A stretch of DNA of 9,265 bases from an uncultured Oscillospiraceae bacterium (GTDB lineage: Bacteria; Bacillota; Clostridia; Oscillospirales; Oscillospiraceae), in the NCBI GenBank assembly GCA_934546725.1, contig CAKTED010000047.1:1-9265 (forward strand), given 5' to 3'. A program made the translations under genes and the position numbers. Below, one piece after another: positions 1-5,850 of the stretch (position 1 is its first letter; each line of letters begins with the position of its first letter). A model generated the notes under the pieces. That model had not been told where the DNA came from. It ran no database searches and saw nothing but the letters and a program-made list of their open reading frames with translations.

Positions 1-55
1 GTCGACTTTATCGACATGCTCAATATCATGCAATCATTTGCAAGGAGGAAATATT

Positions 56-1618
56 ATGGCAAAATTCATTACCGCGCAGGAGGCCGCCGCGCTCATCCCC
101 GACCATGCCACTGTTGGCGTTGGCGGCATGGGTCTGGCCGGCTGGCCCGAGGAGGTCGGCGTCGCCATACGCGACAGATTCAAGGAAACCGGCCATCCCT
201 GCGACCTTAATCTTAAACAGGGCTGCGCCATGGGCGACTGGAAGACCCGCGGCACCACTCATCTCGGCGAGGCTGGTCCCGGCCTTGTAACAAGATGGTC
301 CGGCGCACACGTCGGCAGCTCCTTCGCTCTGCGCGACCTCGCACTCGAAAATAAGCTCCAGTGCCACTGCCTTCCCCAGGGCGTTATCGTAAACCTCTGG
401 CGCGAGATAGCGGCAGGACGTCCCGGCCTTCTCACAAAGGTCGGACTCGGCACTTTCGTTGACCCCCGTGTTCAGGGCGGCAAGATGAACGACGCCGCCA
501 CCGACGATCTCGTTGAGGTCGTAAACTTCCAGGGCGAGGAATATCTTTTCTATAAGGGCTTCAAGGTAGACGTGGCTCTCCTGCGCGGCACCACTGCCGA
601 TGAAAACGGCAACATCACCTTTGAGCACGAGAGCTTCATAAACGAGGGTCTCGCCATTGCCACCGCTGCAAAGAACTCCGGCGGTATAGTCATTGTTCAG
701 GTCGAGTACCTCTGCAAGAAGGGTACCATGGAGCCCAAGGACGTAAAGATTCCCGGCGTACTTGTTGACTATGTCGTTCAGGCTACCTCCACGGATGCCT
801 GCTGGCAGACCGAGGGTCTTTATTACGAGCCCGCCTTCTCCGGCCAGATCAAGAAGCCTCTCGACGCGATCGACAGACTTCCCTTTGACGAGCGCAAGAT
901 CATCTGCCGCCGCGTGGCCATGGAGCTTAAGAAGGGCGACGTTATCAACCTCGGCGTCGGCATCCCCGCCGATACGGCGAAGGTCGTTAACGAGGAAGCC
1001 AATATCGACGATTTCACCATGAGCACCGAGAGCGGCATGATCGGCGGCGTTCCCTCCGCCCTGCCCAACTTTGGCGCGGCATATAACGCCGAAGCCTGCA
1101 TCGATCACGGCTACATGTTTGACCTTATCGACGGCGGCGGACTGAACATGACCTGCCTCGGCCTCGGCGAGGTCGACGGCGACGGCAACAACAACGTCAG
1201 CTATCTCGGCAAGATGATGACCGGCCCCGGCGGCTTCATCAACATCACTCAGGCCACACCGAAGGTCATCTTCTGCGGAACGTTTATGGGCAAGGCAAAG
1301 CTCAGGCCCGGCAACGGAAAGCTGGAGATCCTTGAGGAGGGCAAGATCCGCAAGTTCGTAAAGCATGTAAAGCAGATCACCTTTGCAGGCCAGTACGCCG
1401 GTGAGAATCAGACCATTCTTTACGTTACCGAGCGCTGCGTATTCAAGCTCATTGATCACAAGGTCACGCTGGTTGAGATTGCCCCCGGCATTGACCTTGA
1501 TAAGGACATCCTTGCCAATATGGACTTCAGACCCGAGATCGCAGCCGATCTCAAGCTTATGGATCCCGAGATCTTCAACGAGACCTGGGGCGGACTTGGA
1601 AAATATATCGACAAGTAA
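56..1618 (+). CDS. Acyl-CoA:acetate/3-ketoacid CoA-transferase (Pct/YdiF type)
   Basis: A family I CoA-transferase of 520 residues. It moves CoA between short-chain acyl-CoAs and free acids such as acetate, propionate, butyrate or lactate in cytosolic fermentation. The N-terminal (alpha-like) half covers about residues 5-275 and the C-terminal (beta-like) half about 283-510, fused in one chain as in Clostridium propionicum Pct (~524 residues) and E. coli YdiF. The catalytic glutamate is Glu325, in the motif STESGMIGGVPS, close to Glu324 of Pct. Other family blocks are NLGVGIPADTA (298-308), the DGGGL block and GGFINITQATPKVIFCGTF. The ATG at 56 is chosen because AAGGAGGAA lies 5 bases upstream. 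An in-frame TTG at 38 lies before that ribosome binding site. The gene is intact and ends at a terminator; its operon partners, if any, lie left of the window. The family is clear, but the acid substrate cannot be read from sequence. Confidence 0.95.
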   Translation: MAKFITAQEAAALIPDHATVGVGGMGLAGWPEEVGVAIRDRFKETGHPCDLNLKQGCAMGDWKTRGTTHLGEAGPGLVTRWSGAHVGSSFALRDLALENKLQCHCLPQGVIVNLWREIAAGRPGLLTKVGLGTFVDPRVQGGKMNDAATDDLVEVVNFQGEEYLFYKGFKVDVALLRGTTADENGNITFEHESFINEGLAIATAAKNSGGIVIVQVEYLCKKGTMEPKDVKIPGVLVDYVVQATSTDACWQTEGLYYEPAFSGQIKKPLDAIDRLPFDERKIICRRVAMELKKGDVINLGVGIPADTAKVVNEEANIDDFTMSTESGMIGGVPSALPNFGAAYNAEACIDHGYMFDLIDGGGLNMTCLGLGEVDGDGNNNVSYLGKMMTGPGGFINITQATPKVIFCGTFMGKAKLRPGNGKLEILEEGKIRKFVKHVKQITFAGQYAGENQTILYVTERCVFKLIDHKVTLVEIAPGIDLDKDILANMDFRPEIAADLKLMDPEIFNETWGGLGKYIDK

Positions 1619-1638
1619 TTATCCATTTACATACGCAA

Positions 1639-1676
1639 AAAACGGACCGTCTTATAAAAGATGGTCCGTTTTCTGT
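1639..1676. terminator. Bidirectional intrinsic terminator between convergent genes
   Basis: A 15-bp stem (1639-1653 with 1658-1672) carries one G-U pair and closes on the tetraloop ATAA. The arm reads AAAACGGACCGTCTT. On the plus strand it runs into TTTTCTGTTTT. On the minus strand the 3' side is TTTTTTGCG. It lies between the stops of the convergent CoA-transferase and threonine-aldolase genes and can serve both. Confidence 0.9.
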
Positions 1677-1695
1677 TTTATATTTACACAGCTTT

Positions 1696-2733
1696 TCAGC
1701 TCAGTGCCTTCAGGTCTGCAATAAGCGCGTCAACATCCTCCTCGCGGCTTGCCCAGCTCATGCAGAAGCGAACCGCGGTATGCTCATCGTCCGGCTTTTC
1801 CCAAAACGAGTATGCATACTTTTTTCCAAGCCTGTCAAGCAGCGCATCTGGCAGTATCGGAAACTGCTGATTGGTATATGAGTCATACAGCATCTCATAC
1901 CCAAGCTCCTCCACGGCGCGCCTGAACCTCATCGCAAGGCGGTCGGCATGCGCTGAAAGATCAAAATACAGTGTTCCCTCAAGCATGGCACAGTACTGAA
2001 TACCCAGCAGCCGCCCCTTTGCCAGCATGCCGCCCTTCTGCTTGAGAATATATCTGAAATCTCTGCGCAAATTCGGATTCATTATGACCAGCGCCTCGCC
2101 GAAGAGCATTCCCTGCTTCGTGCCGCCTATATAGAAGGCATCGGTCAGGCGGGCGAGATCCGCAAGCTGAACATCGTTCACCTCGCTCATAATGCCATAT
2201 CCAAGCCGCGCGCCGTCAACATAGAGGTAAAGTCCGCAGTCTCGGCAGACCTCGCTTATGGCTTCAAGCTCAGCTTTGGAATAAAGAGTGCCGTTTTCCG
2301 TGGGCTGAGATATGTACACCATGCCCGGCTGCACCTCGTGCTCATGGTTGGAGGCCGCCCAGTGCTTATCGTGCAGCGCTCTTATCTGCGGCGCGTAAAT
2401 TTTGCCGTCCACACTCGGTATGGGCAGCACCTTATGCCCCGTAGCCTCGATGGCTCCGGATTCATGCACATTTATGTGCCCGGTACTTGCGGCCACGGCG
2501 CCCTGGTGCGGTCTGAGCACCGCAGAAATGAAGGTCATATTCGTCTGCGTTCCTCCCACAAGGAAGTGAACGTCAAGATCATCGCTTCCGCAAAGCCTGC
2601 GTATATATCCCCTTGCCCGCTCGCAGTATTCGTCCTCGCCATATCCGGGCGTCTGCTCCATATTTGTTCTTTCGAGCGCTTTCAGTATCGCCGGATGCGC
2701 GCCCTCTCCGTAATCGCATTCAAACCGTATCAT
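1696..2733 (-). CDS. Threonine aldolase family PLP-dependent lyase
   Basis: A fold-type I PLP enzyme of 345 residues in the beta-eliminating lyase/low-specificity threonine aldolase family. It would cleave L-threonine or allo-threonine to glycine and acetaldehyde. Visible residues: GGTQTNM (60-66) for cofactor phosphate binding; His90 in HINVHESGA, which stacks on the PLP ring; Asp173 and Arg176 in YVDGARLG; the Schiff-base lysine Lys206 in YIGGTKQG; and Arg322 in VRFCMSW, likely the substrate carboxylate ligand. Length and motif order are normal. The ATG at 2733 is preceded by AAAGGGG 8 bases upstream and by a good sigma-A promoter, so it is probably transcribed alone although it follows the Crp/Fnr gene on the same strand. 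It is quite divergent from E. coli LtaE, so a related role on another beta-hydroxy amino acid is possible. Confidence 0.9.
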   Translation of the reverse strand: MIRFECDYGEGAHPAILKALERTNMEQTPGYGEDEYCERARGYIRRLCGSDDLDVHFLVGGTQTNMTFISAVLRPHQGAVAASTGHINVHESGAIEATGHKVLPIPSVDGKIYAPQIRALHDKHWAASNHEHEVQPGMVYISQPTENGTLYSKAELEAISEVCRDCGLYLYVDGARLGYGIMSEVNDVQLADLARLTDAFYIGGTKQGMLFGEALVIMNPNLRRDFRYILKQKGGMLAKGRLLGIQYCAMLEGTLYFDLSAHADRLAMRFRRAVEELGYEMLYDSYTNQQFPILPDALLDRLGKKYAYSFWEKPDDEHTAVRFCMSWASREEDVDALIADLKALS

Positions 2734-2780
2734 TACGTCAACCCCTTTGTATTAAAAACCATGGCATAAAAACCTGTTCG

Positions 2781-2809
2781 ATTATATACCGAAAACGTAT
2801 CGGCTTCAA
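2781..2809 (-). promoter_or_regulatory. Sigma-A promoter of the threonine aldolase gene
   Basis: On the minus strand, a -35 box TTGAAG (2804-2809), a 17-base spacer and a perfect -10 box TATAAT (2781-2786) precede the gene. Transcription should start near 2774, giving a leader of about 40 bases that contains the AAAGGGG ribosome binding site. Confidence 0.75.
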
Positions 2810-2843
2810 CATTTTTTGAGTTTTACAATCGCAAAATACTGTG

Positions 2844-3485
2844 CTATACTTCAAGCAGCCTGAACCAGCGGCCTTCCGACCAGATCAGGCCATCCTCCTT
2901 CATTTTTTTCATCTCACGCATGAGGCTCGAGCGGTCAACGTTCAGGTACGCGGCAAGCTCGGTTATACTCATGCCGACCGAAAATTTTTCGTTTTTTCTC
3001 GCCCGCCCGGAATATTCAAGAAACGCCATAAGCTTCTGGCGGATATTTTTCTGAGCAAGGATATTTATCCTCAGCTCAAGGCTCTGCAGCTTTTCCGCCG
3101 TGAGCGCAAAAAGATTATTCAGCAGCAGGCTGTGCCGCATACAGGCTCTCGAACAGGGATGGATTATATGCTCATAGCTTATGAACATTATCTCGCTCTC
3201 CTCGTCCGCCTCTGCAATATACTCCAGCCCGCTGAACGGGAAATGAAAGACCTCGCCGAAAACATCATTTTTCTTCAGATATTCTATTATCGAGCTGTTG
3301 CCGTCCTCATCTATCGAGTAAACGTGCGCCAGCCCGCTCAGCACTATACATACGTTATTAAGCTGCTCCGAATACGTCAATATCTGCTCACCGGGACTGA
3401 ATCGCCGCTTCGTTACCGAGAAGCATTCAAATATGCTCTCCTGCTCGGCCTCGCTCATCCCGTCAAATATCTTTGCCTGTTCCAT
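2844..3485 (-). CDS. Crp/Fnr family transcriptional regulator
   Basis: A 213-residue one-component regulator. The N-terminal half is the cyclic-nucleotide-binding-type beta barrel (GEQILTYSEQLNNVCIVLSG, then DVFGE). The C-terminal half is a winged helix with MSITELAAYLNVDRSSLMRE, whose recognition helix keeps the two arginines that align with CRP Arg180 and Arg185. The cAMP-contacting Arg-Ser/Thr pair after FGE is absent, so it is not a cAMP receptor. The FNR-type N-terminal Cys cluster is also absent. Four cysteines remain, two of them as CSRAC. The ATG at 3485 is chosen over an upstream GTG (3554) because the longer start falls inside the operator and upstream of the likely -10. It is divergent from the flavodiiron gene and shares a palindromic operator with it. 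An oxygen, redox or NO sensing role is inferred from these neighbours. Confidence 0.9.
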   Translation of the reverse strand: MEQAKIFDGMSEAEQESIFECFSVTKRRFSPGEQILTYSEQLNNVCIVLSGLAHVYSIDEDGNSSIIEYLKKNDVFGEVFHFPFSGLEYIAEADEESEIMFISYEHIIHPCSRACMRHSLLLNNLFALTAEKLQSLELRINILAQKNIRQKLMAFLEYSGRARKNEKFSVGMSITELAAYLNVDRSSLMREMKKMKEDGLIWSEGRWFRLLEV

Positions 3486-3524
3486 ACCTGCTTCGCCCTC
3501 TCTCAAGCATTTTCGACAGTCTGT

Positions 3525-3554
3525 ATTATACACCGTTTCTGTTGCATATGCCAC
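3525..3554 (-). promoter_or_regulatory. Likely promoter of the Crp/Fnr regulator gene
   Basis: On the minus strand, a perfect -10 TATAAT (3525-3530) has a fair -35 GTGGCA (3549-3554) at an 18-base spacing. Transcription would start near 3518, about 33 bases before the ATG at 3485. The -35 lies inside the Crp/Fnr dyad, so binding there would block RNA polymerase and give negative autoregulation. Confidence 0.6.
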
Positions 3555-3555
3555 A
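3540..3555. promoter_or_regulatory. Crp/Fnr-type operator in the divergent intergenic region
   Basis: TGTTGCATATGCCACA is a 16-bp dyad with a single mismatched pair. It has the TGTNN-N6-NNACA layout of Crp/Fnr operators. Its centre (3547.5) is 29.5 bp upstream of the flavodiiron gene's -10 box, equal to class II position -41.5, and it overlaps the regulator's own -35 region. A second copy lies at 5372-5387. The adjacent Crp/Fnr gene is the obvious candidate binder. Confidence 0.7.
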
Positions 3556-3576
3556 ATTATTTTTCCATAAATGCTG

Positions 3577-3582
3577 TAAAAT
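3577..3582 (+). promoter_or_regulatory. -10 box of the flavodiiron operon promoter
   Basis: TAAAAT matches the consensus at 5 of 6 positions. No good -35 box lies at normal spacing; the Crp/Fnr dyad occupies that place, as expected for an activator-dependent promoter. Transcription would start near 3589, leaving a very short leader that begins at the ribosome binding site. Confidence 0.55.
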
Positions 3583-3603
3583 TATAAAAAAGGGGATAAT
3601 TAT

Positions 3604-4806
3604 ATGTACTGTACAAGAAAAGTTTCTGATGATATAACCTGGGTCGGAGGCAACGACCGCAGACTTGCCATGTTTGAGGGCGTATATTCCGTTCCGAACG
3701 GGGTATCCTACAACTCCTACCTGCTGACGGATGACAAAACCGTCCTTTTTGATACGGTGGACAAAAGCGTAAGCAAAGTATTTTTTGAAAACATCGCTCA
3801 AGTTCTTGACGGACGCGGGCTGGATTATGTAGTAGTTCAGCATATGGAGCCCGACCATGCCGGAACGCTCGATGAGCTTGTTCTCCGCTATCCGGACGTC
3901 ACGATCGTCTGCAACGCCAAAATTCAGACAATGATCTCCCAGTATTTTGAGCTTGCGCCCAAAGCCGCTTTCAGGATCATTGCCGACGGCGACACCTTCG
4001 CCACCGCGCACCACAATTTCGTCTTCGTCGCCGCTCCAATGGTCCACTGGCCCGAGGTCATGGTAACCTACGATACCGTCGAAGGTCTCCTTTTTTCCGC
4101 CGACGCGTTCGGAACGTTCGGCGCAATAAACGGCGCGCTCTTCTCCGACGAGGTGGATTTCTGGCGTGATTATCTCGACGAGGCGCGCAGATATTACACG
4201 AACATCGTCGGAAAATACGGTGCACAGGTCCAGGCTCTGCTCAAAAAGGCTTCCGCGCTCGAGATCAGATGCATCTGCCCGCTTCACGGCTTCGTCTGGC
4301 GCAATGACATCGACAAAATCGTTGACAAATATCTCCGTTGGAGCAGCTACACCCCCGAGGAGGACGGAGTCGTCATAGCATACGCCTCGATCTACGGGAA
4401 CACCGAAAACGCGGCCGAAATTCTTTCAGTCCGCCTGCGCGAAGCAGGTATCAAAACCGTTATGTTCGACGTTTCCGTTACGGCCGCGTCGGATATCATC
4501 GCCGCAATTTTCAAATACAGCCACGCCGTATTCGCTTCAAGCACATATAACGCCGGAATTTTTGTCACGATGGATGCTCTGCTGCATGATCTTGCGGCGC
4601 ACAACATACAGAATCGCACGGTCGGCTTCATTCAGAACGGCACCTGGGCGGCCACCACGGCAAAGCAGATGCGCGAGCTGCTCTCAGGCTGTAAAAATAT
4701 GACCTTCCTTGAAAATACCGTTTCTCTCAAATCTTCTCTCAGGGAAGCCCAGCTCGACGATATAAACGCTCTCGCCGCAGAAATTTCGGCTTCCTTCAAC
4801 AAATAA
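3604..4806 (+). CDS. fprA: Flavodiiron protein (FprA-type O2/NO reductase)
   Basis: A cytosolic A-type flavoprotein of 400 residues that reduces O2 to water and/or NO to N2O in anaerobes. The metallo-beta-lactamase-like domain (about 1-250) carries the full diiron ligand set: His80, Glu82 and Asp84-His85 in HMEPDH, His148 in MVHWPE, Asp167 in FSADAFG and His228 in PLHGFVW. The flavodoxin-like domain (about 255-395) has the FMN phosphate loop ASIYGNTENAA (261-271). There is no rubredoxin or NAD(P)H-flavin extension, so electrons must come from a separate protein. AAAAAGGGG lies 8 bases before the ATG at 3604. It is the first gene of an operon with thioredoxin and FTR, and is divergent from a Crp/Fnr regulator with which it shares an operator. 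A choice between O2 and NO as main substrate cannot be made from sequence. Confidence 0.95.
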   Translation: MYCTRKVSDDITWVGGNDRRLAMFEGVYSVPNGVSYNSYLLTDDKTVLFDTVDKSVSKVFFENIAQVLDGRGLDYVVVQHMEPDHAGTLDELVLRYPDVTIVCNAKIQTMISQYFELAPKAAFRIIADGDTFATAHHNFVFVAAPMVHWPEVMVTYDTVEGLLFSADAFGTFGAINGALFSDEVDFWRDYLDEARRYYTNIVGKYGAQVQALLKKASALEIRCICPLHGFVWRNDIDKIVDKYLRWSSYTPEEDGVVIAYASIYGNTENAAEILSVRLREAGIKTVMFDVSVTAASDIIAAIFKYSHAVFASSTYNAGIFVTMDALLHDLAAHNIQNRTVGFIQNGTWAATTAKQMRELLSGCKNMTFLENTVSLKSSLREAQLDDINALAAEISASFNK

Positions 4807-4838
4807 TTTTTTGCAGACAGACAAAGGAGGATATAACC

Positions 4839-5156
4839 ATGGCAGTAAGCAATCTTGGCGCAAACGAATTTAATAACGCAGTATCCACCAGCGGCAGACT
4901 GATAGTCATCGACTTTTGGGCAAGCTGGTGCGGCCCCTGCAAAATGCTTTCGCCCATTATGGATGAGCTTTCCGACGAGATGACGGACGTAACTTTGTAC
5001 AAGGTCAACGTCGATGAGGAGCGCGCGCTTGCTTCCCACTTCGGCATAAGCAGCATCCCCACGGTGCTGATGATAAAGGATCAGAAGCTTGTCAGCCAGT
5101 TCGTAGGCTATGCGGATAAACCAACCATTCAGGCTCGAATTAATGAGGTAAAATGA
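4839..5156 (+). CDS. trxA: Thioredoxin
   Basis: A classic one-domain cytosolic thioredoxin of 105 residues that reduces protein disulfides. The active site WCGPC has Cys31 and Cys34, preceded by IDFWAS. The cis-proline is Pro74 in SSIPTVLM, and a glycine follows in the FVGYADK block. A perfect AAAGGAGG (4823-4830) lies 8 bases before the ATG. The gene starts 32 bases after the flavodiiron stop, and its stop overlaps the start of the next gene (ATGA at 5153-5156). With an FTR catalytic chain translated right after it, its likely reductant is ferredoxin rather than NADPH. Possible clients are the ribonucleotide reductase system and oxidised cytosolic proteins. Family certain; partner inferred. 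Confidence 0.96.
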   Translation: MAVSNLGANEFNNAVSTSGRLIVIDFWASWCGPCKMLSPIMDELSDEMTDVTLYKVNVDEERALASHFGISSIPTVLMIKDQKLVSQFVGYADKPTIQARINEVK

Positions 5157-5356
5157 GTAAAATTCATCTTAATCCAAACTCCGCACTCGTTGCGGATATA
5201 AAAGAAGGGCTCAGGCGCAGCGGAGGCTATTGTCCCTGTCGGCTTGAGCGCAGTGAGGACAACAAATGCATCTGCCGCGAATTTCGTGAGCAGATGAATG
5301 ACCCAAATTTTGAGGGCTACTGCCACTGCATGCTCTACTACAAGGAAAAGGGATAA
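5153..5356 (+). CDS. Ferredoxin:thioredoxin reductase catalytic chain-like protein
   Basis: A 67-residue protein with three Cys-X-Cys motifs, CPC (27-29), CIC (39-41) and CHC (57-59), in the family context GYCPCRL, CICREFREQ and GYCHCMLYYK. In the ferredoxin:thioredoxin reductase catalytic chain, one Cys of the first and one of the last motif form the redox disulfide and the other four bind a [4Fe-4S] cluster. All six are present. Spacing differs from the cyanobacterial enzyme (9 and 15 residues between motifs rather than 16 and 8), and the protein is much shorter than the plant chain. The ATG overlaps the trxA stop by four bases, so translation is probably coupled; GAGG inside trxA can act as its ribosome binding site. 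No variable (FtrA) subunit is seen. Function inferred: reduction of the adjacent thioredoxin with ferredoxin electrons. Confidence 0.88.
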   Translation: MSKIHLNPNSALVADIKEGLRRSGGYCPCRLERSEDNKCICREFREQMNDPNFEGYCHCMLYYKEKG

Positions 5357-5371
5357 TATAATTCGCGTTTC

Positions 5372-5387
5372 TGTTGCATATATCACT
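5372..5387 (+). promoter_or_regulatory. Second Crp/Fnr-type operator
   Basis: TGTTGCATATATCACT repeats the dyad at 3540-3555. The run CGTTTCTGTTGCATAT (5366-5381) is identical to 3534-3549, and CAC matches again. Its centre (5379.5) is 29.5 bp before the -10 box at 5409, exactly as at the flavodiiron promoter. It starts 15 bases after the FTR stop codon. Confidence 0.68.
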
Positions 5388-5400
5388 ACTTTTTCACGTG

Positions 5401-5416
5401 ATACATGATATGCTGT
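5401..5416. promoter_or_regulatory. Degenerate partner NrdR box
   Basis: ATACATGATATGCTGT matches about 11 of 16 positions of the NrdR consensus. It begins exactly 31 bp upstream of the good box, the three-helical-turn spacing usual for NrdR box pairs, and it covers the -10 region. The spacing rather than the sequence is the main support. Confidence 0.4.
5409..5414 (+). promoter_or_regulatory. -10 box of the NrdD-like gene promoter
   Basis: TATGCT matches 4 of 6 consensus bases and lies at the position fixed by the upstream operator. The predicted start near 5421 leaves a leader of about 57 bases containing an NrdR box. The hexamer is also part of the perfect inverted repeat TATGC-TGT-GCATA (5409-5421). 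Weak on its own; supported by the matching geometry at 3577. Confidence 0.5.
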
Positions 5417-5431
5417 GCATACAAGCAGACC

Positions 5432-5447
5432 ACACCATATATTGTGT
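5432..5447. promoter_or_regulatory. NrdR box
   Basis: ACACCATATATTGTGT is a 16-bp palindrome with one mismatched pair. It fits the known NrdR box (ACAC, AT-rich core, GTGT) that controls ribonucleotide reductase genes across bacteria. It lies just downstream of the predicted transcription start, a repressing position. Confidence 0.72.
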
Positions 5448-5477
5448 TTATGTGGACATGAAAGGACGGTATTTGTT

Positions 5478-5744
5478 ATGAACGCAGTTATCATCAATCC
5501 CGATAATCTTCCTGAAAGCTTCATTCTTTCCGAGATAGAGCAGGTACAGGCCGAGCGCGGTCGTACAGTAGCCAAGGCCGAATTCCACCGCATAAGCGAG
5601 ACCGAAGCCAGTGAGCGCTTCTGGTGGGTTCCGGTAAAGTTTGCAAGGATACGCCGCATTACCGGCTATCTTGTCGGAACAACCGAGCGTTTTAATGACG
5701 CCAAGAGAGCCGAGGAGCGTGACAGGGTAAAGCACGCCTGCTGA
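5478..5744 (+). CDS. Stand-alone NrdD-like glycyl-radical domain protein
   Basis: An 88-residue protein. Its C-terminal part matches the end of class III (anaerobic) ribonucleotide reductase NrdD: RRITGYLVG (59-67) corresponds to the glycyl-radical motif R-[VI]-x-G-Y-L, with Gly63 at the radical position, and RFNDAKRAEERDRVKH (71-86) matches the conserved tail RxFNxGK-E-RVKH. It has no catalytic barrel, and the zinc-binding CxxC pairs that precede this motif in NrdD are missing; the only Cys is the last residue. The N-terminal half (1-50) is not recognised. AAAGGACGG lies 8 bases before the ATG at 5478; an upstream ATG at 5415 has no such site and lies upstream of the predicted transcription start. 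Control by a Crp/Fnr site and NrdR boxes supports a link to ribonucleotide reduction. A spare-part role like that of GrcA/YfiD for pyruvate formate-lyase is inference. Confidence 0.82.
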   Translation: MNAVIINPDNLPESFILSEIEQVQAERGRTVAKAEFHRISETEASERFWWVPVKFARIRRITGYLVGTTERFNDAKRAEERDRVKHAC

Positions 5745-5768
5745 ACCTCCTTCAATAAAACCATCTTT

Positions 5769-5795
5769 TTATGCTGGCAAATTTATGCTGTCAAA
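5769..5795. repeat. Short tandem direct repeat
   Basis: TTATGCTGGCAAA (5769-5781) is followed by TTATGCTGTCAAA (5783-5795). The period is 14 bases with 12 of 13 identical. It sits between the NrdD-like stop and the terminator; no function is evident. Confidence 0.55.
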
Positions 5796-5804
5796 GCTTT
5801 TCAC

Positions 5805-5850
5805 AGGGTCTGAAGCGCTTTTTTGTTCGCTTCAGACCCTCTTTTTATTA
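5805..5850 (+). terminator. Strong intrinsic terminator after the NrdD-like gene
   Basis: A perfect 13-bp stem, AGGGTCTGAAGCG (5805-5817) with its complement (5828-5840), has a 10-base loop and is followed by CTTTTTATT. No terminator lies between the FTR gene and the NrdD-like gene, so this one can also end read-through transcripts from the flavodiiron promoter. Confidence 0.95.

Noticed and set aside
38..55. In-frame TTG start giving the CoA-transferase six more residues
   Set aside because: The AAGGAGGAA ribosome binding site lies between this TTG and the ATG at 56, so the ATG is the start.
26..1459. Long open frame on the minus strand opposite the CoA-transferase gene
   Set aside because: It is the antisense shadow of a clearly conserved gene with strong codon bias. 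It has no family resemblance or ribosome binding site.
2786..2800. ATAC-N7-GTAT dyad between the -35 and -10 boxes of the threonine aldolase promoter
   Set aside because: Only four base pairs per arm in an AT-rich stretch; likely chance.
3486..3554. Longer Crp/Fnr protein starting with GTG at 3554, which would add a CxxC at its N-terminus
   Set aside because: The start would lie inside the operator and upstream of the best -10 box. Family members normally begin near the residues encoded at 3485. The CxxC is therefore not taken as an FNR-like cluster.
5415..5477. Upstream ATG extending the NrdD-like protein by 21 residues
   Set aside because: No ribosome binding site; this part overlaps the -10/NrdR region and the predicted transcript starts near 5421. 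AAAGGACGG precedes the ATG at 5478.
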